A stretch of DNA of 64,000 bases from Trichoplax adhaerens (lineage: Eukaryota; Placozoa; Uniplacotomia; Trichoplacea; Trichoplacidae), in contig NW_002060943.1 in NCBI RefSeq assembly GCF_000150275.1, positions 8,769,070 to 8,833,069 of the forward strand, given 5' to 3'. A program made the translations under genes and the position numbers. The notes under the pieces are model-generated. The model saw only the letters and a program-made list of their open reading frames with translations. It made no database searches and was not told the origin of the DNA. Positions 13,094 through 26,800 of this stretch are shown here, one piece after another. Position 1 is the first letter of the stretch. Each line of letters begins with the position of its first letter.

Positions 13094-16000
13094 ATTTCGC
13101 AAATGTAGATAATATTGATCGATCATCATACCCGTTGAATTTTACCATATTTCTATTATGGTGGCTAAATCCCATAAGAAATGAACAACTACCTGCATAC
13201 TTCCTTACGGAATAAAATATACCCTAATTACATTGTAAACATATCTAAGGATAGCGGAACGAGCAAATGTGTATTAAAACCGCGAAAAGATCGAGAATAG
13301 AAACAAGATATCATCAATAACATATTAAATTTAAAATTACCAGTAATTCTTTATCATTATTGAATTTTAAAGGCAGAATATAAATATATTATAGCCTTTG
13401 AAGCCAAATTAAAGGTTTTTTAAATAATTACGAAAGTATTCCAATAGTACTGTATATAGTAAGTTATGTACTTAAACACTTATTTTACAAGTCTTTCAGT
13501 AATTTGATATTAGAAAGCTGATGAAATTTGAGTGTAATTATATTAATATATGCCTCTAAAGTGATGTTTCTTCGTGGAAGTAATTGTGCTTATTCTATAT
13601 TTTAGCCGTGTTGGGTACCACGCCATGAGGTGATTTTTCTTTGCCATATCTGGCATTATAAGTAATTTAGAAATTTTTAAAAATATCCTAGCATCCATTT
13701 CTCACTTTAACACGCGATCAAACTCTCTTAAAATTTAAGCAGTTAAGTAAATATTGAATAAATTTCCTACTAGATTATGATAATTAATAAAATTAATCTA
13801 AAAGAAGCACTGCATGATAATTACCGTAAGTTAACATGACATTTTTAATGTACGAAAAAATACCGTTATTACTACTGAAATTATTGCTTTGCTCTATCGT
13901 TGGTCACTAGTTTAAATAAGTAATACCTGAATAATCAGAGATACATATATAAGGTTCACGTTGGCATTTAATTTTATTTTTTCTTACACTGCTAGTATTA
14001 TGCATGAAGATATTAGTTCTTGGTTATCTAACCTACCTTCGTATTTTAAAATTGTTAGAACTGTACATACCTGTGGTATTGCTTGTTTCGATTTTTTCGT
14101 TGCAAGGCAATAAAAATATTATCTATTGAGTCTGATATTTGATTTCCTAAGTTGAAATGTTAAATCCTTGCTAGAAATACTAGCAATACCATCATAAATT
14201 GATGCATAAATATTTGTAACATACATACTAGTAGCCTTAGAAATTCTCTAATTATGCTATTGCCTTTGTAATAAGTTTGACAAGAGGCCAATAATTATAG
14301 ATTTTTACAACGTGCTCATTTACACACACTTTTTGCGATCAAAATTTTGATACGTGTATTCTATAGCATGATTGCAATCATTAAAACTAACTGAGCGATG
14401 CAAAAAACATAAAGATGACAAGTACTCCATCAACTTATCTATCTAGACGTAAAGATACTTATAAGCATCTTATAATCACCTAAAAATTTCGGATATTTCA
14501 CCAAAATTGCAAAATTATCATTTGCTGATATGCGTATAAATGTTGAAAAATATTTTTTCCTTGCAACTCTTTCCACTCGCTAAACTATTTTTTGTTCATT
14601 TACGAAGCTGATTATCCCTTTAAATATTTAAATGGGTGTCTTCTAATAATAATATAGCTGTTACAGTGTTAAATACTGTATTACAGTAGAAATAACTATG
14701 TTAGGATAATTCTGTTAGACTATCCTTATTTAGTTAACTTCTAATTTGGATATACTGTATTTTAATATAGCACTGACTTTTTATGACAGTGACACTTATA
14801 CACATACTGAAATTATAATAGTTATAATAGGGAATGCAAATCATCTGCTTACAGTTCGAATCATTGTGATTGTAATTTACTTATGATAGACTGTAAATTA
14901 TCATGGAAATGTTCCGTGATAGGACATATCGTAATCTGACTATTCTGTATTAGTTATTACATGTCTATGTTCGTAAATACTGTTGTCTGCATTAAGAGAG
15001 CAGTAGCTAAAATTAATATCTAATTCAGTAAATGATTCTAATGTTAATTGTATTAACTATGACTCATGAACTATTGAGGAATAGTATATAAATGCAGTAT
15101 ATCGTGAAATAAAGAAGAATTTGTCCAACTTAGTGTTTAACGTAAAATACGAGGCGTTTAAGTCTTTGTGTAGTCTGCTAGTAGAGCAAAAGTGCTCGTG
15201 ATAGTGCAGATATCGTTCCTTGATACGTAGTTCAAGGAATTGACTTATTGATCGTAGATTACGTTATCTTGTTGCAAAGCTGTTTTGTGACAATAGCATA
15301 ACTTATTATCACCAGTTATAGCAGCATCTATCTCTTCCAAGAAACACCTATACACTGTAGCTCTCGATTCAATATCACACAGTCGTTCAAAGTTTAACTA
15401 ATTGCTTACCAAATAAGTGAAATCATATCTGCTATATATAATTCAAGTTTGACAATGTAATTCAGTAATTACTTCCAAGCTATGCACTTACATGTAAATA
15501 TGTAAGTATCAAGTAAACCATTTTATCTTTTACCAGTGTTCGAGACTGATTGCAAAATTATTAACAATAGAGCAAGCATATCTATAAGTATGTTTATTAA
15601 AGTGTATGATAAGTTTCTTATTCACTAAATTTGATAGTAAATATGACATGAAATTGCACAGTTACATCCGAGGAGTAGATCTACTTCATCTTGAAACGTA
15701 AATAATTTAATTTCAAGGCTATAAACGGTTGTCTATAAAGTAACGATTTAATATAATTCAATAAATCATAATCGATCAATGAATCATATCGTTCTTCTAT
15801 AACTTTGCGAGCATCATAACTTATAATATTGTTTCATATTGTTATCAATAGCATTAAACGAATTTTTGTATCAACTGTTGAATAATAAAGGTTTAAGCCA
15901 TTAATTATTAATGAAGGCTAAGACGATGGAATATACACTATAGTATCGATTTTATCAAAAAAATTTTCCTTTGGAATCCAATTTATTTTATATTCGCAGT

Positions 16001-18556
16001 ATACTTAAAATCATAGTAAAGTATCAGCAAAGCTCCGTATGCTTACCAAATAAGATAGTGGTCTATCATTGCGGGAAAACGATAAGAAAACCTACTAATC
16101 ATCAAATCTACTTATATTTCGATGCGATTACCTTACGATGACACATTCATAAGAGTATACATGATAATAAGAATTTAAATACATTTCTTAAAAGTATCAC
16201 ATAGTCAGTATCTATATGACTTTGATAGAAAAATGTTAGCATACAAAGAAACTAAATCTGGATTTTTAATTTAGCCAAGATGCTGTAAATTGTCAACGAT
16301 ATTTCCAGATATCGAAAGCATTCGTAACTCGCTAAATTAATCACTTCAAATTTACAAATCACTTTTTACTCATTTTCATATATATCGTATTAAGATTTCC
16401 AGCGGCAACTTACTCGAGATAAAACTACCGTAAATTATTTATTTGCCCAAAGGTTTTTAAATCTAAGATGTTGAAAAATCTAAATGTGGCAAAGTTAAAT
16501 CTATCTCTTTGTGAATTGTTACTACTAAAATATCTTCTCAAACTCTTCTGGTTTTCGCATAAAATTAATAATTTTATTGCAACCTGGAAATGACATTTTT
16601 AATATCTTGCAGAGTATTAATAGATGATGTCATATATTAGGAATGCTTTAATATATTTAAAGTAAATCATCTTAGTGACCTTCAGTTACATTACAAAGAT
16701 GATTAGCATAACTTATAGATACACTTTACTTCCATTTAGCCATGCGAGTATTATCAGTCTATAATGGAACGCTATAGAATTATGATAGTTTAAATAGCTC
16801 AAATTTTCAAACGTGACTATTAACCGATCATCTCTACTATCAATTTTGAATAATTCATTTAGATAAATAAATAAATTACTAAAATATACATTATAATGGG
16901 TCTGTGTAGTCTATATCAAGAGAAATAATTATAGTTGAATCTAAACTACACGAGTCTTGTATAAATAGTTTAAAAATCAATCAAGATATCTTAAGATGAC
17001 TAATCAATTTGCCCCAATTTCTGAGGCATCTTTGTAATAAGATTAAAAAATAAACTGATGACCTTAATACCAATATTTGTAGCCATTATGCAAATGGATA
17101 GCCAATATTATGAAGTAACAACATCTTGTCTATTTAACTTGCCGACTATATGAACTAATTCCTTGCGCATTAGCCATGGCTTAATTGTAATATAATGCAA
17201 GCTTACTTTTACTCAAACTTGCAAGATTAATATTTACTGGACAAAATGTATTGCCTTGATTTGATCGACAAAAGTTCAATTAAGAATGAGACAGCGCGCA
17301 GGAAGAGTCTGTGATTAATTCAGTACTCTGCCAAAATATGCTTATTGCTAGCTTAACTTGATAGATATAAGCTCCATTTTACTAATGAGATCACCTTTAT
17401 TCTGATGAGCATTCAAACTATATCTTTAAATTGATGGACAGAAGATATATTTAAGGATCAGAATATCATTATTGTTTATATATTAATTATCATTAGCTCT
17501 ACAAATTGATGATTTATATTACGTTGTTGATTGAGAGAATATGGCCAACAACAAATAGATGAATTTATCAGATATTAGATTGCTTTTTTCTATTCACGAT
17601 ATATTCTCTTTGATCATTGCCTACTTTGTATACAACATTGAACTTACTGAATCGTGCATGCTAACGTTTGCTTCTAGGACTTAATCTGAATAAATCAATA
17701 TTGATTCGATCCTCATTAACATAATTAGCGCTTCTATCATAATTAAATTCTCTGTAGTTTTTATCGTTAGAACATCACTGATACAATGTAAAGTATACTG
17801 ATTCCTTGTCTATGTACATGGAACCAATTCAAGTTAAGGCTTGATCTACTTTTTACTGTATTATGAACTTTTTGCTAGTGCTCTAGCTTTCAATCAATTA
17901 CGCTGAATTCATTTAAAAGAGAGATTTCCTATTTCTCGCTAGAAACTAGGATTAGATAATGATTTAGCACCTACAAGCAATGTGGAGAAATATTTTAGAG
18001 GATAATATGATGATCATGAAAAAGATTTTAAATCGTTTTATAATTAATATTGACATTAGGCTTAGTTTCTTTCATGTTACATCAAAAAGGTTACCGCTCG
18101 ATTGAAAACTTATAAAGCGGCCGCAACGACAATTTTTATTAATTTTAACATATTTTGCTGGACTGTGAAAGAATTCAAAGAAGGCGCATTTTACATTAAA
18201 AAATAGAACCTTTTTGGATAATGAACTTTCATTTCACTTGAAATATCCTAGCAGTGTTCCAATTCCATTTCAACGCATTCGATGTTCAATTAGCATTATA
18301 GCTATTGAAAACCATACGCTGATTCATTCAATCTTTACCTGCAAAGAAACGCCAATAATCGATTTTAATTTATTTTTTGTCATTTCAAGAATTATACGTG
18401 CATACTCGTATAGCTATTCTTATAGCTTTGCAATAGTCTTTAAGTTAGTCCATAAAATCGCAGAGCATTTAGAAATTTACATAACTTATTAACTACGCCC
18501 ATGCTTTGGATATCCTCAGTCTTAAGTCAGATAAGTACTAAAAAATTTCATCGAAA
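13094..18556. other. Intergenic, GPCR1 to GPCR2
   Basis: Five kb of AT-rich spacer. The only recognisable item is the family B LTR at 14659-15292. A 92-codon open frame at 18214-18492, just upstream of GPCR2, has Ile/Ser/Tyr-rich composition and no homology I recognise. It is not called. Confidence 0.55.
14659..15292 (+). mobile_element. Solo LTR, family B copy 2
   Basis: A 634-bp element starting TGTTACAGTG and ending TTTTGTGACA, flanked by the 5-bp duplication ATAGC at 14654-14658 and 15293-15297. TATATAAA at 15085-15092 and AATAAA at 15108-15113 give it LTR architecture and a plus orientation. It is nearly identical to the inverted copy at 3665-4294. No internal retrotransposon sequence lies on either side. 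Confidence 0.87.
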
Positions 18557-20803
18557 ATGGATACTTCTTCTATCAATTTCACTACTGCCAACCAATCACA
18601 GCCTATTCTCACTCAAAAATTTACCTTAATAGTGATGGTACTACAAAGTTTTTTGGCTGTTATCGGCATTCCAACTAATATTACAGTCTGCGTCTATCTA
18701 ATTTGGCAATGGAATAAAATCAAGCTAAACGATGCACTGATCCTAAATCTAGCACTAGCCGATGGATTATATTGCATACTGAGGTAAGAATTATTTTTCA
18801 TGTAATAAGACGGAAAATATTTTCTACTAATTCCCTTTCCATCTCTATTTATCACACTTGTCTAAGTAATAAAAAACTAGAAATCTTCCACTAATTCACT
18901 TTTCATTTCACCTTTATCATACCCCCCCCCTAATTAAGACAAACATTAGTCCATATAAGTTACTTATAATTAATGAGAGCTTCATTGCTTTGAAGATATT
19001 CTATTGCTATAGAAGTGAATAAACTTAATCTACAGTTTTTCTTTGCTAGTAAATTATTGATTAATTTGTTCCGCTTGCACACCGCATGCACTCAAATAGA
19101 CAAAGATAATTTAATGTTATCTTAATACAAAATATACGAAGTATATACCATACAGTACAGCTGTGATATATACCAATCACGAGATTCCAAATTTTAGAAA
19201 AATAAGGCTTTATTGAATCTTACACAGAGATTAACTACACACAGCTCTACTCTAGCCGAATACTACTTCTAAAGACTTCCAGAACGAGCTAACAGAATAA
19301 TCTAAAGTTGCATGCTTTTATACTTTCCGTAGCATTCGCAGCTGCAATCCGCAAGGCAACCTTTTACCTTATTTTACACATAGTTAAATTATTCTTAGTA
19401 AGACTATTCTACTGCGGACCATCATTAATCCAATATGGATACCACTACAGTACTTACGCAGACATTATTCACACCAGCCAAAGTACAATGAATTAATCAT
19501 ATCCTAATATATGATTTACAGTTCTATTTTTACTTATAGCCTTATTAGTAACTCAATACCTTACTGTATATAGTCATCTGCACTCTTGCATAGAGTCTAT
19601 ACCACTACAGTCTATAGTTATAGCTACCAAATATCTCTTAGGATAAATATCTACCGTACATTATACTAAACATGGCTAATAGTCTACAATCACAATACTA
19701 GTTACATTACAACAGCGCTTGATGCAAATGGGCAATTTTTATCGTTGCATTTACATGTATCCCTCTGAAAAGATACTCTCTAAATTAATTTAAGAATTCT
19801 TTAAACCTTTTATAAGCATATGATAGCAGTTCTCAATATCATGTAAATGTAAATACCTTGTTCTAGTATTTAAATGTTTTAATTTTGGCGCAAATTTTAT
19901 AACTTCATTTATAGTTATTTTCTCTTCTTCCCAAATTTAATGAAAATCTATAATGGTCAAATACCCATTTACGATTCAAATACGCTTCTTTGTCGACTTA
20001 ATATGGCAATACCTCTCTATTTCTTTATCAGTAACATTAACAGTATAACATTGATGGCAATTATTCGTTATCTGGTTATTGTAAGACCAAGAAAATTAAT
20101 GTGGCTAAAAAAGAAAAGATGGGTCTCTAGTCTTTACGTCCTAAATTGGTGTATACCTCTCATATTTACCTTGCTTCCTTTATTTGGCTATTGGAGTAAA
20201 TATTCTTACTTCTCCACATCTGGCCTTTGTGTTATCATATATCGATTAGACCAAAATAGTAGCAATCAGAGCTACTTTATTTGCTTCCTATTGTGTGTAT
20301 TAATATTACCTATCTTGATAGTTACATTCTGCTATTATAAAATTTATTACACTGTTAAAGCGAGTAAGAAAAAGCTTAGTTGTCATGCAAGTATTGGTAA
20401 AGATTTGGCTTCGTCGTATTCATCCTTTGCATGGTCTTCCTCGCATAGTCTACAAAGTGTTGCAAATAAATGGAGTAAACGACGAGAGTTAGCATTCACT
20501 CAAACTTTGTTGATTATCTTTATCGCATTCCAATTATCTTTTCTGCCTTTTACGGTATTATTCTTGTTAACTTACTTACATTCACTAACATTACTTATCC
20601 AGTTTCTTGTTGGTTTCTTCTTACTAAGTTCTGTCGGTAGTGCTATTAATCCAATAATCTATCTCGTACGTAGCAAAAAATTCAATCAAACATCGCCTAC
20701 TTTAAAACGAAATATATGTTATTCTGTTAAAGCTGTTCCGATCCTTATTGCCTCTTCTAACTCTCTTTATAATACTGCTAAAGGAAATAAGCTCCACGCA
20801 TAA
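18557..20803 (+). CDS. Rhodopsin-family GPCR, paralogue 2 (2 exons, 371 aa)
   Basis: Seven-helix receptor paralogous to its neighbours. Exons 18557-18783 and 19915-20803; the phase-2 join makes Ser after YCIL, at the same codon as in the other two. An extracellular N-terminus with likely N-glycosylation sites (NFT, NQS) leads into TM1 with GIPTNIT, so the N1.50 environment is altered. TM2 has LNLALAD. TM3 has the conserved Cys (LLCRL) and ends I-R-Y instead of D-R-Y. TM4 runs into LPLFGYWSKYSYF, and ECL2 has GLCV. TM6 has SFLPFT. TM7 ends GSAINPIIY, closest of the three to the canonical NPxxY. ICL3 is Ser/Lys-rich and shorter than in paralogue 1. The intron carries an antisense solo LTR. Ligand not predictable from sequence. 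Confidence 0.92.
18922..18930. repeat. Poly-C tract
   Basis: A run of nine C in the GPCR2 intron. A similar run lies near 29632. Such tracts stand out against the AT-rich background. Confidence 0.6.
19162..19711 (-). mobile_element. Solo LTR, family D, antisense in the GPCR2 intron
   Basis: A 550-bp element. On the minus strand it starts TGTAATGTAAC and ends ATATATCACA. The 5-bp duplication ACAGC is at 19157-19161 and 19712-19716. Reading minus, TATAAAAG lies at 19322-19315 and AATAAA at 19214-19209, about 105 bp later, the same layout as family E. No other copy is seen in the window. It is in reverse orientation to the host GPCR, as expected for insertions that do not truncate host transcripts. 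Confidence 0.76.
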
Positions 20804-23800
20804 TGATTTCATGAATGAACAAAGAAATCTTCGAACCTGTAATTATAATACCAGCATTATTTATTTTTCATAATGTATCGTGATAGCATTTCAAATTGTA
20901 CAATTTTCTCTATATTAATGGAGCCATTTATAGAATTAATTTCGATTCTTAACCATTTTTAGCAAATTTAATGGAAATATTAAAATATCCTAATATTGGT
21001 TGGTTATGCATGTAAAAATTTTAGGCCTTTGGAAACAAATGCATTAACGTTGATATAATTTACGTTATCACGATATGCTCGATTTTTATAAATTTTATTC
21101 AGGAAATTATTCAACCATATTGCAGTATGGTTATTCCTTGATATGTGTTGTGCTTATATTCTGTTATCACAAATAAGTACCAAATAAATAATGTTCAAGA
21201 ATTTTCGAATGAACTTGTATTGCTATCTTGCATCGCGGCAGAAGTATCGATGTTCCTTTTTGTGGTATAACTAATAGTTCATGGATGATGATTCAATTTC
21301 GAAAGCATGATTTAACTTCGGTATAGGATTATTTATAGATGATTACTAATTAATAGGCAACGACAAAGACGATAACTCTAAAATTAATAAATTCAGTAAT
21401 AATATGCTGAAGTTTGCAATTTGCAGTTTTAATAGCAGACTCTATCATCCTTGGAGTAAGTTTTACTACACTGTTAAGCTGCTTAGTAAAACTTTTTTTG
21501 TACATTACAGTTTTCTTATACACCTTTATTCGCGTTGAAGTAATTAATAATTAGTTAAGTATTATAAACCTATTGCGAATTTTGTGTTAGAAAAGCAATA
21601 TATGGAAAGCATTTGATAGCTTTTAACGTTAAAATCAAATCAAAAATTAAATAAAACAGTCATACTCGATTTATCAGCGTCCATTTTGGTATATAGATAT
21701 GTTACGGTCAATATTCATTATTAGAAATATGTAATTAATTAATAACGGAATAATTACTTTCTGCTTGATTATAAATAAGTACAACTGTCAGGATATGAGT
21801 AAGTACTGGTAAACAACTTGAGATTCTATAATCTATTTTGGGATAAACTGACTCAAAAATGATGTGATAGCACTTAAATTTCTTGTCCAGTTTTACTATA
21901 TTACGCAGCTCTTTTACCAAGGGCTGTCATGGACTATCTATATCTATAACTTATCTCAATTTCTTTTCAATTTACTGTTTTGTAGACTCATGGACTCCGA
22001 TTTATTTAATGTTACTAGATTATTTACCCTTTGATTATTAATCGCATAGTACTATACTACGTTTGTACTATTAGCTGACTTAGTCCACTCTATTAATAAT
22101 TCATAAATCTAATAAAGCCACCTAGCAAAGGTCTTCAAATTTTCGCATCGGTATTGTTAATATCTCCCACATTTAAATACTTGTACAATCTTACCATCTA
22201 ACATACAAACTCAATCCATTGCAATACAAAAATACGCTATTCTAAGAAGATGTCTCTAAATATTGTTACTTATCTAACTAGCACGTTATCACCATATTAT
22301 TTCTATATTCTTTTATTTTATTTTATTATATCAAATTAAATTGAAGAGAATAAACTAAACATTATATTGATATTATAGGATTTACAACAGTTGTATTACG
22401 TTTTTGAACTTATAGTTGAAAGTTAGACGTTACATATTTTGTATTGCTATGTATTAATTATGTGCACAACGCTTTCTCCAGTATTTTTCATCTCCATAAT
22501 TTAATTATTAGAAAGAGCTCATAAAATGCATGTTCATCACGCTTCTTATAATTATGAATCTTGTATTGCTACAAAATAAGTTTAGTTTGTATTTATAGAT
22601 AATTTGTCACAAGCACTCATTAAATTATTTTGCCTGAAACCAACACAACAACTTCACACTACAGTTTATCCACTGTTGTCAGCAAATTAATAAGGCATTT
22701 TACTTGAAAACTTAAGTTATCTTCTAGTACTATGAATCTCTTGATAGATTAAGAGTTATTCGCCAAATTAAACTTTCTTATTGACTTGATTAGCTTAAAA
22801 AATTCGTATATTTTAAGAAATGGTATTTAAAGCAGATTAACAATAATTACATCAATAAATGTACAGAAGTATATTCGAAATTAGCACAGCAGCAATTACA
22901 CAATATAATAGTCCTAAACTTGAATAAGATATTTAGAAGAATGAAAAGGATGATGTAAAGAGTAGCTAAAGCGTTGCTTAATTTGTTTTAAGACGAAAAG
23001 AAAATTAGTTTACATATTCTTCTTATGGACTATTCAATGGATTCTATATTAAAAGCAGATACCAAGAAGTGTATTTAATTATCAAGATTAAGTGATAACA
23101 CAGCCAGGCTAAATTATGTGCCGTACGTATACTCAGGCTTTAAAAATTACTAGATTTGATATCTCTTCAAGGAAGTTGATGAATTGGCTACTTAATTATT
23201 AATATTGGTTCAGAGAACCTATCACACAGGACTATCAATAGTATCAAGATAAAGAGATTGATTTTAGTTTTCAAATAAATTGAAAGCAATTAATTATTCT
23301 TATTGTACTAAATTATTATCTACAAAGTATAAGATATTTTCAATAACATCGTGTGTTCGAAAGATATTATACTTTAAATTAAGTAACCTAAGTTGATTAA
23401 ATATACAGCAGATAGATATACCGTAGTTATGTACCGAGGTGATTTTCTTCTAGAAGAAAAGTTAATATAAATTGAGCTAATTGTCTGTAACGAATTAATT
23501 TAGAATTTTAGTACTAGATCAATTAAACTTGATTTATAATTCACAAGGTGCAGTCAAAAATAATCAGGTATGTATCCTTTAAATATATATAATTTAACTA
23601 GAATGTAAGTTTTGAACTATTCTTTTCCGTCAATAATATCCTTTCATAACTCTAATGCAAGTAGACTGTGAATAAGAAAGGTATAGATTAGTAGAAACAA
23701 GGTTATGGAGACTGATGTATTTGAATTGAAATAATTATTTTAGTCAACAAAAATAATTTAGCAATTATTATCTCAAGTTAGTTCTACAATGATTATCTAA

Positions 23801-26800
23801 ATTGAAAAATATTAAAAAAATTTGAATTACGTGATTCAGGGAGATAAAAGTTATAGATTATCTTTTAATGTTAATTGTATCGAATATTTTCACCTTATTA
23901 AAGAATATTCATGATTACTTCTAAAAAGATAATACAATGATCACATTTTATAATAACTAAAGTAGCAACTATTTTGCTTAGCTGTTCCTTGCAATTTACC
24001 TAATCAATGCCAAGATTTATAATCCTATTCTAGTAGACAATTAAGTTTGGAAGTTAATCAGTGATTATTTTATTTATAATTAATCTAGCACGTTTCTTTA
24101 AACTGTCGATTAATAAGGAACGTATTCAATCTATTATATACAATGACAATATATAACTTACGATACAGATATCTTCCATTGACTAAAGGTTAGAATTTTT
24201 TTCTTTTGGGAAAGATTTCCGTAAACAAATTTTTCTATGAAGTTATGCTACTAATTTAAATAATTCACGATTATTAAATATCGGTAATAGATAACGATTA
24301 GCAGCAAGAAATTAACAAAATAATGGAGATTATTTTATATTTTCTTATAACAACTAGGGTTGCATATCGTGTCTTCCTTAGAAGACTGAGAAGAGTGTTA
24401 TATAAAATCGTGATATAATTTCCTCCACTTTACCTCAATTGTTGTTAATCAATCGCTAGTTTTATTTATTAATCTTAAGACTCAGCAAATTGTGTATAGC
24501 TGATTTCTTAATAAACAAGAGAATGTTTGACACAAAGCTGCCATTGAAATTGTATGAGTATAACATTCATAAGAGCCTTCTGTTTTTTAATTTAGACATT
24601 ATAAAATAGTAGAAAAATTAAATAATTTATCATAACTTTACCATAAGTCCTATATCAAGATCGTAAATATAGATATATGAATGTACTACACATAGACATA
24701 TATGTATACAGTCGATATAGTGCAATATGGTATAATTCATTATAGGGGAAGATGTATTATATAAGCTTCATCAATATCGATTAATGAGCTGCATATTAAA
24801 ATAAGTTCTTTGTGTAGTGAACACAGCCTCAAAATGATCACAGACTAAAGTTACTATTTTAGTGTAGTAATGGGAAATAAAATTTAACTATTTTACAAAT
24901 AATATCACAAGTTCCAGGATGAACTATTAGGAAAGGCGGTGATCATTTGATCTTTGTTATACTGGATAACTGTAACTTCAATATGCTTCTACTGATATAC
25001 AATGACAGATTGCCATTTATTTTCAACTTTAAATGAGTTTAAGAACAGCAATTACGGTAACCACCAAGATCATTCATTAGATGAAAAAACAGGATAGTAT
25101 TCCCCGCTTTCATATTAGCTTGCAAATATTATTCACGCTAATCATAATGATATGCTATACACTTACCTATACGTATTATTGTTTTCGTATTTAACTTTTA
25201 TTATCCATTATAGCACCATTTTCTACCTAGACAATCAGTAATCTACTACAAAGAATTAGCTCTCCTATAGCTACAAATTGTTAGTTATACACCATTGCGA
25301 TTGAGTGTCACGGTACGAACTACCGTGAAGAAATAGCTATCTAAATTTGGTGAATATAATATAGTGATAATATATTACATCTAGATCCTTACAATAGGAA
25401 TTACTCTAATTATAAATGTGTTGCAGTAAATTTAATGATGTGCTGTAATGTGCACTAAAATGATTCTGTGAATGGACATATTGTAGTCCGACTGTGAAAA
25501 ACTAGTTAGTAGATGTTCTCACCTAAGTATTTTTATGAGATGACTTGTGAATGTTAGCTGCTGTAGAAGGGTATATAAGCCCGCCAGATAGTTGAATAAA
25601 GCAGTTCTCAATTGTCTAGTTTAGTTTAACGTAGAATCAAAGGCGTCTAAATTCTTGTGAGTAGGGATACTGAATCCCGGAGACTATAGTAATTTAGAGA
25701 TTTATTTCACGTTATCCTTTTCACGAAGCTGGTTTGTGACATTGAGATATTAGAATGTCGCACATAGCTACGTCTACATACAGTAACATATATACATGTG
25801 CTAAAGTACGGAGAATTGTAAAAGTGAACCAAGCCAGGCTTTAATATTATCGTAATAATACATAATACCCTCAAATATGATTAATTACCGATGCCACTCA
25901 TATATTTTTCTCTTATGAGATCATTAATTAAATATCTTTATGCAGGTTTAGTTCGGTACTATGGCTTGCCTATGCTATAGCTAACGATAACAAGTATGTA
26001 ACTATTCCTTGATTGATTATATTCATATCTCGTCATTTATGATGCATGCGTCGTTATCCGTTTCTACGTCAAATTTAATAATTTATCGATATAAGTTGCC
26101 TAGCATACATAGTTAACCGAATGTGGTATCATGCAGTTGAGTTGTGTGTCGTAGTTATATAGGCTGATGATCATGTATACTCAATTAAGACTTAATGTAA
26201 TAAATAATCCATTGAAATTAGGCGTACTGGAATAGTTAATATTCATCTTATAGCCTTAAATTTTTACTAATAAGGACTATTACAATGTAATTTGTGTGTT
26301 AAGAATATAAATTGGTAGTGGCGTAGCTAGGTGTAACCAACGCCAACTTATACATGTTTACCTACAAAGGATTGTTGAATTGCAGTGATCCTAGACTACC
26401 TATTCGTGCACCTATATCTATACGAATATATATGCATGAGTGTATATATCTCCTACTTAATTTAATCTTATCATCCTTACCTAAATATTGATCATGGCCT
26501 ATTTGCAAATTATAATCTATATAAATCGTTCTATTTGTCATAATAATAATAGCATTAAAGCATTGAACAGCACGAAGACTAGCGTTTCGTGGTTACAATC
26601 TTCCCGTGCCATTATATAACTTAGCTGTTTAATCATTGATATACAATAATCTTCAAGGCTAATAAACATCGAAGATTACTTTTATGCTATAATAATTACC
26701 AATAAACAATAGAAAGAAATGGAGCTACGGCTTTAAAAATAGCTTATCAATAGGACGGACTAAGATAGATAATTGATATTGTATTGAAGTAACTATTAAG

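Noticed and set aside
18214-18492. 92-codon open frame upstream of GPCR2
   Set aside because: It uses a TTG start, has repetitive SYSYSYS composition and no recognisable domain; probably 5' flank of GPCR2.
3603-25741. Reading the seven elements as MITEs (DNA transposons)
   Set aside because: TG...CA ends, 5-bp duplications and ordered TATA/AATAAA signals fit LTRs better, though without interiors this cannot be excluded.
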